The notes below the pieces were generated by a model. That model was not told the origin of the DNA, made no database searches, and saw only the letters and a list, made by a program, of their open reading frames with translations. A stretch of 64,000 bases of DNA, from assembly GCA_013288335.1 (NCBI GenBank), contig JABDCC010000004.1, positions 1 to 64,000 on the forward strand, read 5' to 3'. The position numbers and the translations under genes were made by a program. Positions 9,197 to 17,543 of this stretch are shown in pieces (the stretch's first letter is position 1; every line of letters begins with the position of its first letter). The DNA comes from Alphaproteobacteria bacterium. GTDB taxonomy: Bacteria; Pseudomonadota; Alphaproteobacteria; Rickettsiales; JABCZZ01.

Positions 9197-9224
9197 TGGA
9201 ATTCCCTCTGTATGGTTAAAAATA

Positions 9225-9259
9225 AACCAATAGCAACCCTTTAAGGGTTGCTATTGGTT
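9225..9259 (-). terminator. Rho-independent terminator with 17-bp perfect stem
   Basis: AACCAATAGCAACCCTT and its exact reverse complement are separated by one base. Read on the minus strand the stem is followed by TTTATTTTT, so it ends transcription of the low-complexity gene at 9287-9469 before the DUF1328 gene. Confidence 0.8.
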
Positions 9260-9286
9260 GTAAATTATTCATTTCAAAATTACTGA

Positions 9287-9469
9287 TTAACGATTTTCGC
9301 TACCAGTTTTTTTGAAACCTGACTGACCTGAGGAAGAAGATGAACTTCCTGCTTGGTTTTTCTGCTGATCAGCATTCTTCTGGCCCTGTTCAGCATTGCT
9401 GCGGTTCTGATTGCTACCAGTCTGGCTGCTTCCAGACTGACCACCTTTATATTGATCCTGATTAGACAT
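9287..9469 (-). CDS. Low-complexity Ser/Gln/Gly/Asn small protein
   Basis: I place the start at MSNQDQYKGGQ, residue 17 of the track ORF, because TTGAAAGGAATA lies just before it. The resulting 60-aa protein is almost only Ser, Gln, Gly, Asn and Lys, with no hydrophobic core, and is probably disordered and hydrophilic. Such proteins are often desiccation or general-stress related, but that is inference. It has its own terminator downstream and sits among other small stress-type genes. Confidence 0.6.
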   Translation of the reverse strand: MSNQDQYKGGQSGSSQTGSNQNRSNAEQGQKNADQQKNQAGSSSSSSGQSGFKKTGSENR

Positions 9470-9594
9470 AACATTATTCCTTTCAAAATTGTTAACTTCA
9501 AAACAAACCCAAATCATCTTGGGTTCAGCTGGAGTATTGAGGAAACAACATCTAATTTGTAGACGACAATGAAGCCAAATTTATAAAAATCACG

Positions 9595-9786
9595 TTAAAG
9601 GCGAAATATTGCACCCAATACATACCCTGCCGCTAAAGCAATCAGAGTTGAACGTATAGGATGATTATGGATATCATTTTTCAGATGCACAGTACTATCG
9701 CGCGCCGCTTCATACAGATTGCAATCATGATGTGCGGTTTCGCAATCTGTATCTTTAAGATTTTTCTTATTCTTTGAATAAAACAT
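9595..9786 (-). CDS. Short DUF883/ElaB-YqjD-like membrane-anchored protein
   Basis: This 63-aa protein ends in the signature of YqjD/ElaB-type proteins: HNHPIRSTLIALAAGYVLGA followed by IFRL. That is a basic/His stretch, then a single C-terminal membrane helix with GxxxG spacing. The N-terminal helical stem is shorter than in the full copy at 15033, which shares the NPVQSSLIALGVGFIIG-type tail. E. coli relatives bind ribosomes at the inner membrane in stationary phase; the same role here is inferred. Confidence 0.65.
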   Translation of the reverse strand: MFYSKNKKNLKDTDCETAHHDCNLYEAARDSTVHLKNDIHNHPIRSTLIALAAGYVLGAIFRL

Positions 9787-9813
9787 AAAATAGACTCCTT
9801 AAAATTATTGAGG

Positions 9814-9891
9814 TTAAATAACATGAAAAATGTAAAGTAATATAATAACAGGTATAGGAATACCAATTAGCCATAGCAGTACACCGCGCAT
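9814..9891 (-). CDS. 25-aa hydrophobic micropeptide
   Basis: Not in the ORF track. On the minus strand, AGGAAAGAGATTTT is followed by an ATG and a 25-codon ORF reading MRGVLLWLIGIPIPVIILLY then IFHVI and a TAA stop. It is one membrane-spanning helix with a Gly-Ile-Pro-Ile-Pro kink. The good ribosome-binding site and the location among other tiny membrane genes argue that it is real. I recall similar short proteins in alphaproteobacterial genomes but cannot name a family. Confidence 0.55.
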   Translation of the reverse strand: MRGVLLWLIGIPIPVIILLYIFHVI

Positions 9892-10113
9892 AAAATCTCT
9901 TTCCTAATAAAATAATAAATAAGCGTTATCGCATTTAAACGACAACCACATTTGGATTATAGGGAGTGAAATATAAAAATATTGTGTGGCGCTTAAATCA
10001 TAAATATTTTTTATAAGTAAATTATGGAAACCCATTATGGGCTGCATATCTTTCTAATAAAAATATTTTTAAAATCTGCTTTGTAATATCGTTTAAGAAA
10101 GCAGGATATTGAT

Positions 10114-10309
10114 ATGAACTCTCAACAGCAAAAGCACCAAAAAACTCAAAATGACCATTATACAAATCAGGATGACAGGCCCAATAAAAATCTCTAATCC
10201 GAATCCTGAAGTAGTACCGGATAAATCGCCCTCTTCTGCACCCGAACATATTCCCATAGAAATCCCCAATCAGTCCCCAAACGTCATTTTCCCGCCTGAA
10301 AAGGCGTAA
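10114..10309 (+). pseudogene. Pro-rich small protein gene, apparently frame-disrupted
   Basis: A good ribosome-binding site (GCAGGATATTGAT) leads an ORF beginning MNSQQQKHQKTQND that stops after 27 codons at 10197. The +1 frame then stays open to 10309 and reads SNPNPEVVPDKSPSSAPEHI and on to PPEKA, resembling the Pro-rich NPxEVxP type of small hypothetical proteins. Removing one A from the AAAAA run near 10187 joins both parts into one 64-aa protein. It may be a real frameshift, a sequencing error in the run, or two overlapping small ORFs. Function unknown. Confidence 0.45.
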
Positions 10310-10343
10310 AATTAATAGCATTTAATTGCAATTCTGATGAATA

Positions 10344-10368
10344 AATTCATAAGCTTAACTTATGAATT
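10344..10368. other. 10-bp hairpin in gap before the KdpE-like gene
   Basis: AATTCATAAG and CTTATGAATT form a perfect 10-bp stem with a 5-nt loop, followed on the plus strand by CTTTATATTTAT. It could be a weak terminator for the small gene upstream or an operator; the T-rich tail is imperfect. Confidence 0.4.
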
Positions 10369-10499
10369 CTTTATATTTATGGCAGCAGCTCATGAGGGTT
10401 TCTTTATACCCCGCTTGTTAAGGCTATACATAGGCTCGGAGTGGCTATATAATATGCTCCCACATTAAATTAACGGACTTTTTAGGTCAGGAACATAAA

Positions 10500-11228
10500 A
10501 TGCACGAGAAAAAAAATACCATTCTTATTGTGGATGACGAACCCCAAATCCGTAAAATGTTAAATATATATCTTGAAGCTTCCGATCTGAAGATCGAAGA
10601 AAGCGAAACCGGAAAACAGGCAGTGCGCATGTGCGCATCCATTAAACCGGATCTTATCCTGCTCGATCTCGGCCTGCCTGATATGGACGGCAAAGACGTA
10701 ATAACTGCTATACGCGAGTGGTCACAAGCCCCAATTATTGTACTCACTGTGCGTTCAGACGATGAAGAAATAGTGGCAGCGCTCAATATGGGTGCTGACG
10801 ATTACATCATTAAACCGTTTAATGCAGATGTTCTGATTGCGCGCATTCATGCTAATTTGCGCAAAGCTGCAATCAAAGAAGCAGGCGAGCCCGAAATCGT
10901 CAATGGCTATATACGCATGGATCTTGTGCGCCATGAAGTCTATCTCCAGGGTGAAAAGATTACACTGACACCAAAAGAATATGAACTCCTACGCTATTTT
11001 ATTATCAATCGTGGTAAAATGCTTACCCATAAGCAAATACTCAAAGAAGTCTGGGGACCAGCGCATCATGATGATTTACAATATCTGCGCGTTTATGTCG
11101 GGCAGTTGCGTGAAAAACTGGAAAATGGTACCCCTGTGCCAAAGCTGATCGTTACAGAACCAGGTGTAGGTTACCGGATGGAAGTAATCCATCAGGAAGA
11201 ACCTGTAGCCAAAGCAAAAATTGCGTAA
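10500..11228 (+). CDS. KdpE-like OmpR-family response regulator
   Basis: The 242-aa protein has an N-terminal receiver (about 6-120) with the acidic pocket D12/D13, phosphoacceptor D56 (LILLDLGLPDMDG) and the conserved Lys in YIIKPF. A winged-helix effector domain follows (about 140-230; LTPKEYELLRYFIINRGKML). Overall it is closest to KdpE, but no kdpFABC or sensory KdpD lies in the window. The soluble kinase gene at 11612-12391 is convergent nearby and is the obvious candidate partner. Target genes are not evident. Confidence 0.88.
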   Translation: MHEKKNTILIVDDEPQIRKMLNIYLEASDLKIEESETGKQAVRMCASIKPDLILLDLGLPDMDGKDVITAIREWSQAPIIVLTVRSDDEEIVAALNMGADDYIIKPFNADVLIARIHANLRKAAIKEAGEPEIVNGYIRMDLVRHEVYLQGEKITLTPKEYELLRYFIINRGKMLTHKQILKEVWGPAHHDDLQYLRVYVGQLREKLENGTPVPKLIVTEPGVGYRMEVIHQEEPVAKAKIA

Positions 11229-11245
11229 TAACAAAGGCAATTTTT
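11216..11245 (+). terminator. Possible AT-rich terminator overlapping the regulator stop
   Basis: AAAAATTGC and GCAATTTTT form a 9-bp stem with a 12-nt loop around the TAA stop. The stem is AT-rich and the loop long, so efficiency is uncertain. Confidence 0.4.
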
Positions 11246-11359
11246 CTCACTAAAAGATTATTTATATAATTTTTATTTTTATGTTCCCCTCTCGGGATCG
11301 TAATTTTATGGCCGTTTGAATACCATCTGCTCATCAATTGAAATTTGAAGAGAGAAGCT

Positions 11360-11551
11360 ATGATTAATTGGATTATTACGTTTTTTGCACTTGCTATTTT
11401 GGCTGCACTTTTTGGGTTTGGCGGATTAGCGGGAACTTTTGCGGAAATCGCAAAATTCATTTCTGTGGTATTTGTCGTGCTGTTCGTGGCAAGCTTGGTT
11501 TACGGCTTAGTTACTGCGCACGACCACCATACTAATCCACCTGCTGTATAA
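11360..11551 (+). CDS. DUF1328 small membrane protein (copy 2)
   Basis: The track start at 11345 is replaced by MINWIITFFALAILAALFGF at 11360, preceded by GAAGAGAGAAGCT. The 63-aa protein is the paralogue of the copy at 9011-9196: two helices with the GFGGLAGTF turn, but a His-rich C-terminus (AHDHHTNPP) in place of the basic tail. A strong terminator follows at 11587. Confidence 0.85.
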   Translation: MINWIITFFALAILAALFGFGGLAGTFAEIAKFISVVFVVLFVASLVYGLVTAHDHHTNPPAV

Positions 11552-11586
11552 ACATCCATCTCAAACTCCCACTTTGGATGTCATTT

Positions 11587-11613
11587 GGGGGATCGAAAGA
11601 TCCCCTTTTTTTT
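11587..11613 (+). terminator. Rho-independent terminator with GAAA loop
   Basis: GGGGATC, the tetraloop GAAA, GATCCCC and eight T follow the DUF1328 gene. It borders the convergent kinase stop at 11612. Confidence 0.88.
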
Positions 11614-12391
11614 ATGTATAACTCTGTTCGGGAAACAAAAGGGTGAACTTTGCACCGCCGTTTGAATCATTCGTCACCGTAGCCATACCGCCTAACAAAC
11701 GCATTATTTCACGGCAAATAGCAAGGCCAAGCCCTGTGCCTGCGGATTGCTGGTCGCTTTTTACAAAGCGCGTATATTTTGAAAATATATTTTCCATATT
11801 TGCTTCTGCAATCCCTCTGCCATTGTCATACACACATATCTGAAATTTTCCCGATACATCTTTGCCATACGTAATGCGTATAGTAGAAGGATTTCCGCCG
11901 TATTTCACCGCATTATCAATTAGCAAAGAAAGTGCACGGCACACAAGCGACGCATCACTTTTTATTTTCATATCACCGGATAATGGTTCTATCGTTACAT
12001 CACTGCCCCGCAAACGATTATCTAAATTAGTGAGGCAATCTCTGAGTAGTATTCCAACATCAAACGATTCTGATCTGATTTTGACCATGCCACTTTCTAA
12101 CTTCGCCATATCAAGAATATTGGTGACAAAATTATCCAGGCGGTAAGCTTCCTGCAATGCCGTGGCAATAAGCAGTTCCTTCTTATCGAGGGTCAGCTTG
12201 TCTTTCATTCTTTCGTAGATTTCCAGAGATCCAATCATGGAAGCAAGCGGCGTTTTCAAATCATGTGACAATGAAGAAAACATCTGGCGCTGCATTTTTT
12301 CTTTTTCTTTATCAAAAGAAGTTACATTGGTCATACCAGTATTTAGTTCTTTTGATTTCATTTTATTTTTGTCCCAAAAAGATTTAGCCAC
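11612..12391 (-). CDS. Soluble histidine kinase (KdpD C-terminal-like)
   Basis: The 259-aa protein has only HisKA and HATPase modules. The H-box is SSLSHDLKTPLASMIGSL with H43 as phospho-site, the N-box is LLIDNAVKYGG, and the ATP-lid boxes are DNGRGI and GTGLGLAI. The HDLKTPL H-box and the C-terminal organisation resemble KdpD. The sensory Usp/DUF4118/GAF region and all membrane helices of KdpD are missing, so input must come from a partner or the short N-terminus. It is convergent with the KdpE-like regulator, a likely cognate. Confidence 0.85.
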   Translation of the reverse strand: MAKSFWDKNKMKSKELNTGMTNVTSFDKEKEKMQRQMFSSLSHDLKTPLASMIGSLEIYERMKDKLTLDKKELLIATALQEAYRLDNFVTNILDMAKLESGMVKIRSESFDVGILLRDCLTNLDNRLRGSDVTIEPLSGDMKIKSDASLVCRALSLLIDNAVKYGGNPSTIRITYGKDVSGKFQICVYDNGRGIAEANMENIFSKYTRFVKSDQQSAGTGLGLAICREIMRLLGGMATVTNDSNGGAKFTLLFPEQSYT

Positions 12392-12430
12392 GACAAATTA
12401 TACCACAAAAGCACCAAAGAGAATGAATAA

Positions 12431-12682
12431 TTATTCTGCGGTATTATGCTTTATATCATCACCCGTATCTTTAACAGCATCACCAATTTTCTGTCCGGGC
12501 GTCCTGTCCTCTAACTGACGTGCAGCCTTATCGGGACCATTGGGCAGCTCATGAATCGCATCTCCCAATTTTTGCATACCATTTCTATCATCAGGCATCG
12601 TTAGGATGGCATATCCAATAATTACCACAAGCACGGTAACTGCTAATATAATCAATCCATTTCCTATAGTTGGTTTCGTCAT
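12431..12682 (-). CDS. Small single-pass membrane protein
   Basis: The 83-aa protein has one N-terminal helix (LIILAVTVLVVIIGYAIL) and a charged tail with two similar amphipathic segments, KLGDAIHELPNGPDKAARQL and TPGQKIGDAVKDTGDDI, suggesting an internal duplication. Function unknown. It starts 8 bp after the stop of the 152-aa coiled-coil gene, so the two are probably cotranscribed. Confidence 0.6.
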   Translation of the reverse strand: MTKPTIGNGLIILAVTVLVVIIGYAILTMPDDRNGMQKLGDAIHELPNGPDKAARQLEDRTPGQKIGDAVKDTGDDIKHNTAE

Positions 12683-12690
12683 ATATTTTC

Positions 12691-13149
12691 CTAACTGGCT
12701 TTTTTCTCTTCTGTGTTTTCATGACAGAAAATATGTTCAACACTGGGTGCAACTTCATCAATGCGGTGGATAGCTTTAATAAGCTCTTCTGCTTTTGCAA
12801 TTTGTTCCGCCGTCGCGGGATTACCGCCCTCACCTTCTAGCCTTTGTAATTCGTCAGCAGCAAGCTTAAGCCTTTCTCGCAAGTCATTGAGCCAAGTTAT
12901 TCCGTTCTGTGATAGCTTGTAAGCCGCAGCTAACCCGCGACGATATGACTCCATCCACCGTTCTAATACTTCAATTTGATGTTTTATACCCTCTTGCTCT
13001 AATAATGTTTCGTGGCGAACTAACAGACGCTTTAACTCATTGGTCAGCGCCTCAACTTCTTCCAAAGAAGCATTGGAATTTAAGACAATATCAACTGCAT
13101 TATCTGCATTATCATTATCATGAGTGGTATCATATGTTTGAGTCTGCAT
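12691..13149 (-). CDS. Cytosolic coiled-coil hypothetical protein
   Basis: The start is moved to MQTQTYD (track residue 14) because ATGAGGAGAATCGCT lies before it. The 152-aa protein is acidic and mostly helical, with heptad-like stretches (LEEVEALTNELKRLLVRHET and LRERLKLAADELQRLEGEG). No signal or membrane segment is present. I do not recognise it. Its operon partner is the small membrane protein at 12431. Confidence 0.6.
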   Translation of the reverse strand: MQTQTYDTTHDNDNADNAVDIVLNSNASLEEVEALTNELKRLLVRHETLLEQEGIKHQIEVLERWMESYRRGLAAAYKLSQNGITWLNDLRERLKLAADELQRLEGEGGNPATAEQIAKAEELIKAIHRIDEVAPSVEHIFCHENTEEKKAS

Positions 13150-13263
13150 AGCGATTCTCCTCATTATTTTATTAAATAAGTAAATCACTTTTTATGTAAG
13201 AATGTTGTCGTAGAATCTCATTTAAATATAAATAAGATATAAAAAACCCAATAAAACCCTCAG

Positions 13264-14865
13264 TTAGGACGACTTCATAAAGCTGGTAAGTTTCTTAAGT
13301 TTTTGCGCCAATATTTCAGGATGAATTGGCTTGCTCATATAATCATCCATGCCTGCCTCTAAACAACGTTCACTGTCCCCGGCAAGTGCATGGGCAGTAA
13401 CTCCCAGAATTGGCTGTCTGAATTTTTTATCATTTTCCAGCAAACGTATACGGCGAGTTGTTTCTAAACCATCCATGTCATACATCTGCACGTCCATTAA
13501 GATAGCCGCATATGGACGATTTCTGGTTTGTATCAATTCCAGGGCAGCTTCACCGGATGATACATCCTCGACTAAGAAACCCAAATTTTCAAGCATCATA
13601 GATGCTACGAGTACATTAGGTGCATAATCTTCAACTAACAGAATCGTTCCTTTTGTATCTGCTTCTATGTCATTGACGCTATTCTTTGGACCATGCAATG
13701 ATTCATCAGATAACCCTATTTTCATTGGTATCTGTAATGTAAATACAGATCCTTTATTTACACCGCTTTCTACAGAAATATCCCCATTCATCATTTGCGC
13801 AAGCGATCTACATATGGCAAGACCGAGCCCTGATCCACCAAAACGACGGGTTATCGTTTGATCCGCTTGGACAAATTTATCAAATATCAAATCAAGCTTA
13901 TCGGGTGATATACCAATACCGGTATCGGAAACAGTAATGCGTATTTGTGCTAAATCCTTACTCAGAATATCCGATGTTGCAGAAACCGTAATACCGCCTT
14001 TAGCAGTAAATTTAAGCGCATTGCTTATAAGATTAGTCAATATCTGCTGGATACGTGTTTTATCGCCTATGAATAATTGGTTGTTGGTAGAATCTTCCAA
14101 CAAGAAAGATAATGATTTTGCACCAATCTCCGCAGAAAACATATTTTGCAAATCTTTCAAAATATCCGTCATAATAAACGGGTGCTCTTCAAAATATACC
14201 TGACCTGACTCGATACGACTTAAATCAAGCAGATCATTAATTAATCTAAGCAGAAGATCCGCACTGGAAAAAAGTGTGTCGACCATTTCACGCTGCTTGG
14301 GGTCAAGATCGGTTTGTGCCAGTAACCGCGAAAGGCCAATAACCGCATTCATTGGCGTTCTGATTTCATGGCTCATAGTGGCTAGGAAATCGGTTTTTGC
14401 CTGGTTGGCTATTTCCGCTTTCTCTTTAGCGATAATAAGTTCCTGCCTCTGTCTTTCATTTTCTTTCGCCAACCGATCTCTGGTGATTGCCTCCTGCATT
14501 ATAGCAGGCAGGATTTCCAGATAAAATTGGCCTTCATCTTTCAGCGCATAATCCGCAGCACCATTTTCCAGAGCAAGTAGCGCAACCCGTTCATCACCGC
14601 TTGAGGTAAGCAAAATAATTGGCGGACAGTCAGAAACGGGAGCTAGCCGTTTCATTACTTCCATTCCATTCATGTCAGACAAGCTGTAATTAAGCAGAAC
14701 AAGATCATAGGAATGCTTTTTAAGCTTTGCTATTCCCGCCTTACCACTTTCGGCAATATCCACCGCAAAGCCAGATTTCTCCACGCGCTTCTGCAGAAGG
14801 AGCGCTAGCTCATTATCATCTTCAATATACAGTATCTTTTTTAATATATAGGACGATTGAGGCAT
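13264..14865 (-). CDS. Hybrid histidine kinase, REC-HisKA-HATPase-REC
   Basis: The 533-aa soluble protein has a receiver (10-125), a coiled linker (130-158), HisKA with H166 ([17 protein letters not shown]), HATPase (about 260-380; [21 protein letters not shown]) and a second receiver (about 410-525) with a normal phosphoacceptor in [12 protein letters not shown]. In the first receiver the aligned phosphoacceptor is Asn (N59 in [11 protein letters not shown]), although the acidic pair D16/D17 remains, so that domain is probably a non-phosphorylatable input module. No membrane helix; signal input must be cytosolic. The output partner is unknown. Confidence 0.88.
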   Translation of the reverse strand: MPQSSYILKKILYIEDDNELALLLQKRVEKSGFAVDIAESGKAGIAKLKKHSYDLVLLNYSLSDMNGMEVMKRLAPVSDCPPIILLTSSGDERVALLALENGAADYALKDEGQFYLEILPAIMQEAITRDRLAKENERQRQELIIAKEKAEIANQAKTDFLATMSHEIRTPMNAVIGLSRLLAQTDLDPKQREMVDTLFSSADLLLRLINDLLDLSRIESGQVYFEEHPFIMTDILKDLQNMFSAEIGAKSLSFLLEDSTNNQLFIGDKTRIQQILTNLISNALKFTAKGGITVSATSDILSKDLAQIRITVSDTGIGISPDKLDLIFDKFVQADQTITRRFGGSGLGLAICRSLAQMMNGDISVESGVNKGSVFTLQIPMKIGLSDESLHGPKNSVNDIEADTKGTILLVEDYAPNVLVASMMLENLGFLVEDVSSGEAALELIQTRNRPYAAILMDVQMYDMDGLETTRRIRLLENDKKFRQPILGVTAHALAGDSERCLEAGMDDYMSKPIHPEILAQKLKKLTSFMKSS

Positions 14866-15032
14866 ACATTACTGGCTGTTTGGAAGTTTGATCGCAGACA
14901 GTATAAACCATAGCGCCTTCTTGCAAAGAAACTATAAGTAGATTTACAAAAAATATAAATAGCCCATAAAGATGAGGAATGCTGTGGCCTACTGTAATTA
15001 AAAGATATTCTTACAGAGCCACAGAAATTCTC

Positions 15033-15320
15033 TTACAATTTACGAAACAAAGTGCCTATTATAAAACCAACACCAAGAGCTATAAGACTGGATTGGACGG
15101 GGTTACTGCGAATCTGTGTGCCCACCACTTCCGAGGCGTGAGTAATCTCACCGGATGCAGAATCCACTAATCCACGCACACGACGACCTGTGCGGGCCGC
15201 TACATCATGCAAATCTTCTTTTACATCATACAGAGTGTCACGGGCTTCATTTTTGATGTTGTTTGCTGAGCCTTTAATATCATTGGCGGCATTGGGGGTG
15301 TTTTCTTTTGTAGTATACAT
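15033..15320 (-). CDS. DUF883/YqjD-like membrane-anchored protein
   Basis: The 95-aa protein has an amphipathic helical stem (KGSANNIKNEARDTLYDVKE) and a C-terminal NPVQSSLIALGVGFIIGTLF helix with GxxxG spacing, the plan of YqjD/ElaB. It is the longer paralogue of the 63-aa protein at 9595. AAGGAG precedes the ATG. Relatives tether ribosomes to the membrane in stationary phase; I infer a stress-related role. Confidence 0.78.
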   Translation of the reverse strand: MYTTKENTPNAANDIKGSANNIKNEARDTLYDVKEDLHDVAARTGRRVRGLVDSASGEITHASEVVGTQIRSNPVQSSLIALGVGFIIGTLFRKL

Positions 15321-15538
15321 AGCAAAATCTCCTTAAATAATTTCGTATTAAAAATATTCGACGCCATTTCACTTTCACGGTATTCTTGTAAGGAAACTAT
15401 CTGCAAAACATTATTCCACATAAATAATAAATAAATTATTGTATTTATAGGATTTTTATTAAAAAATAGTTGTTCCATAGCGGTTTTTAATTTGTATTAT
15501 TGTCTACTAGTCACTATTCAACTTAAGGGAGCTTTGTT

Positions 15539-15967
15539 ATGAGTGAGATAAAGATTATGAGATCGTTACTATTTACTGCAATAGTAACTACATTGTTTGC
15601 TGGCACTGCTGTATATGCCGACGATCACCTTCAGGCCGTGGGATTGCAACCGGTGCAAGTAGGCGACGTAACTTATGTAACCGGCGGAATAGGCGATGAT
15701 GAGCGCAGCGCAATAGAATCAGAAAAGAATAATTATAATCTGCATATCATGAGTGCAATGAAGACCGGCGAATTCGTTAGCGACACCACTATAGTCATAC
15801 GCAATAAGCAAGGTGAAGAGTTGCTAAATACCACTTCGGGACCATTATTCTATGCTAATATTCCCGCCGGAAATTATACAGTGGAATCCACTAATGACGG
15901 TCAGACCAAGAGTCAGAAGATTGCCATTAGAAAAGGCGGATCGGCTCACGTGCATTTTGGGTGGTAA
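15539..15967 (+). CDS. Periplasmic carboxypeptidase-regulatory-like domain protein
   Basis: The 142-aa precursor has a signal peptide ending around AGTAVYA. The mature domain starts with YVTGGIGDDERSAIES and continues as a beta-sandwich of the carboxypeptidase regulatory-like type (TTIVIRNKQGEELLNTTSGP, PAGNYTVES), ending in HVHFGW. Such domains bind or scaffold rather than catalyse. AAGGGAGC lies before the start, and a textbook terminator follows. Confidence 0.68.
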   Translation: MSEIKIMRSLLFTAIVTTLFAGTAVYADDHLQAVGLQPVQVGDVTYVTGGIGDDERSAIESEKNNYNLHIMSAMKTGEFVSDTTIVIRNKQGEELLNTTSGPLFYANIPAGNYTVESTNDGQTKSQKIAIRKGGSAHVHFGW

Positions 15968-15980
15968 ATTTATATTACTT

Positions 15981-16012
15981 AAAAAGCCCGGTATTACTTA
16001 CCGGGCTTTTTT
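15981..16012 (+). terminator. Rho-independent terminator
   Basis: AAAAAGCCCGGTA, loop TTACT and TACCGGGCTTTTTT form a 13-bp stem with flanking A and T tracts, 13 bp after the stop of the 142-aa gene. Confidence 0.92.
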
Positions 16013-16171
16013 ATTGTCGCAATTCCTCATATCTTAAATAATATTCCTAGTTCAAGTACTTATCTGTTATTTATACAAACGCACTTTCTCCCATACAGAA
16101 AATTTGTTTTTTCTGGTGCACATTGCACCTGCAACTAACAAAACTATTTTTTAATCCTTACAGGAGTTATT

Positions 16172-16528
16172 ATGAAAAAACTTATTACCACTGTGGCGCT
16201 TCTTAGTGCATTTGCCCTTGCGGCCCCAGTATTTGCGCAGACGGATGTCAAAGACGATGCACAAAATGTCGAATCCGACGCGAACGCTGTCAATAAAGAC
16301 AACAGTGCACTCTCTAAAGATCAAGCAACTTTGCAGAAAAATCGTGATGCTAAAGCTGCCGATAAAGCAAATGGCAATTATGGCAAGCAAGCTGTCGACA
16401 GCGTTAAAATAGGCGCTGACCAGACAGCAATCGGTGAGAAAAAGGCTGAAAAGAGTGTGGACAAGAAAATCCTCACCCATCACCAAAAAGAGTTAAATGA
16501 AGACGCTGATGATTCAATGAATAAATAA
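16172..16528 (+). CDS. Periplasmic Lys/Asp/Ala-rich helical protein
   Basis: The 118-aa precursor has a clear signal peptide (MKKLITTVALLSAFALAAPV, cleavage after VFA). The mature part is highly charged and helical, with repeated short units such as DVKDDAQNVESDANAVNKDN and KDQATLQKNRDAKAADKAN. No family recognised; it is the type of small periplasmic protein often induced by stress. TTACAGGAG precedes the start. Confidence 0.65.
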   Translation: MKKLITTVALLSAFALAAPVFAQTDVKDDAQNVESDANAVNKDNSALSKDQATLQKNRDAKAADKANGNYGKQAVDSVKIGADQTAIGEKKAEKSVDKKILTHHQKELNEDADDSMNK

Positions 16529-16546
16529 CTGCAATTATCGTCAAAC

Positions 16547-16580
16547 AAAAAACCCACCTACTTATCCGGGGTGGGTTTTT
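16547..16580. terminator. Bidirectional terminator
   Basis: AAAACCCACC and GGTGGGTTTTT flank an 11-nt loop between the convergent helical-protein gene and ohr. T-tracts exist on both strands, so it can serve both genes. Confidence 0.85.
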
Positions 16581-16603
16581 CATTGGGTTATAATTTTATA
16601 ATA

Positions 16604-17038
16604 TCAGGCAGCTATTTTCAGATTCTGATCATTTACCTTAATATCAACTTTGATATTGCCACGGGTAGCCTTAGAATAAGGGCAAATCTTGTGTGCTTCC
16701 TGAACAATCTTTTCGGCAACGTCACCCGCAACTCCCGGCAAGGTAACACTCAGCAATACATTCAGAAAAAAACCGCTATCATCTTTATTGAGCGTCACTT
16801 CCGCGTCAACGGTAACATTATCCGCAGCGACTTTCTCGGCTTTTGCCTTAACTTCCACGGCGCTACCAAAACAAGCAGCATAACCACATGCAAATAGTTG
16901 CTCAGGATTCGTTGCACCAGCTTTTGAAGCTGCGCCGGGGCTCGCCAAATCCAACTTTAAAACCCCATCATCACTTTCTACATGACCATTGCGACCCTTT
17001 ACTGCTTTCACACGAGCAGTATAAATTTTCTCACTCAT
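16604..17038 (-). CDS. ohr: Organic hydroperoxide reductase (Ohr/OsmC family)
   Basis: The 144-aa protein has the Ohr signature: peroxidatic C56 in CGYAACFGSA, resolving C119 in ICPYSKATRGN, the active-site Glu in NPEQLFA and the N-terminal Arg in KGRNGH. Ohr reduces organic and fatty-acid hydroperoxides with lipoylated-protein electrons. C51 is an additional Cys where other members usually have a small residue. No OhrR-type MarR gene is adjacent. The gene starts 18 bp after the 86-aa ORF and is probably cotranscribed. Confidence 0.9.
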   Translation of the reverse strand: MSEKIYTARVKAVKGRNGHVESDDGVLKLDLASPGAASKAGATNPEQLFACGYAACFGSAVEVKAKAEKVAADNVTVDAEVTLNKDDSGFFLNVLLSVTLPGVAGDVAEKIVQEAHKICPYSKATRGNIKVDIKVNDQNLKIAA

Positions 17039-17056
17039 AACTTTCTCCTATGTTGA

Positions 17057-17317
17057 TTAATTGTCGGCTAATCCCGGATTTTCATCTTCAATATTATTGG
17101 GTTTTGCATCACTCTTTATATTATCCCATTTCTCGGGATATAAAACACGACCGTTCGTCTCAGCTGTGGCACCGCGCACACCATCGCTGGCAGCAAACCC
17201 TTCATTATAGGCACGTTGCAAATTGCCAAATTTCTTTTCGATTATCTCATCAACGGCAACCAGTGTTTCAGTATTACCGGTATTTTTATCTTGTTCATAA
17301 TATGCAACTTTACGCAT
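17057..17317 (-). CDS. Small hypothetical protein upstream of ohr
   Basis: The 86-aa soluble, acidic protein begins MRKVAYYEQDKNTGNTETLV and contains RAYNEGFAASDGVRG and PEKWDNIKSD. No signal peptide, no Cys, no recognised domain. AGGAGGTGTT gives it a near-perfect ribosome-binding site. Position suggests coexpression with ohr. Confidence 0.65.
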   Translation of the reverse strand: MRKVAYYEQDKNTGNTETLVAVDEIIEKKFGNLQRAYNEGFAASDGVRGATAETNGRVLYPEKWDNIKSDAKPNNIEDENPGLADN

Positions 17318-17543
17318 AACACCTCCTGATACTTAGGCTTGAGAGCTATACTAAGCACAAAACAGTAAAGCTTCCATAATATTCCAGACATTGCTCATAA
17401 AGAAATCATAAATGCGTCAGAATGAGATTCTTGGAAATAATATCACATCCTTATAATTCCGTAACCTTAAAGCATAGTCTTTTTATCCGATGTTATTCAA
17501 TCTACCTGTGAGACTAATATCAAACCATCTTAAGGAGCTTAAA

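Noticed and set aside
9353-9562. Plus-strand 69-aa hydrophobic ORF
   Set aside because: Antisense to the Ser/Gln-rich small gene that has a proper ribosome-binding site and terminator.
10022-10321. Minus-strand 99-aa ORF MLLILRLFRREND...
   Set aside because: No ribosome-binding site, unusual Phe/Arg-rich composition, and it is the reverse of the Pro-rich small gene on the plus strand.
10415-10453. TTGTTA and TATAAT before the KdpE-like gene as a promoter
   Set aside because: Spacer is 27 bp; the -10 may be real but the pairing is not supported.
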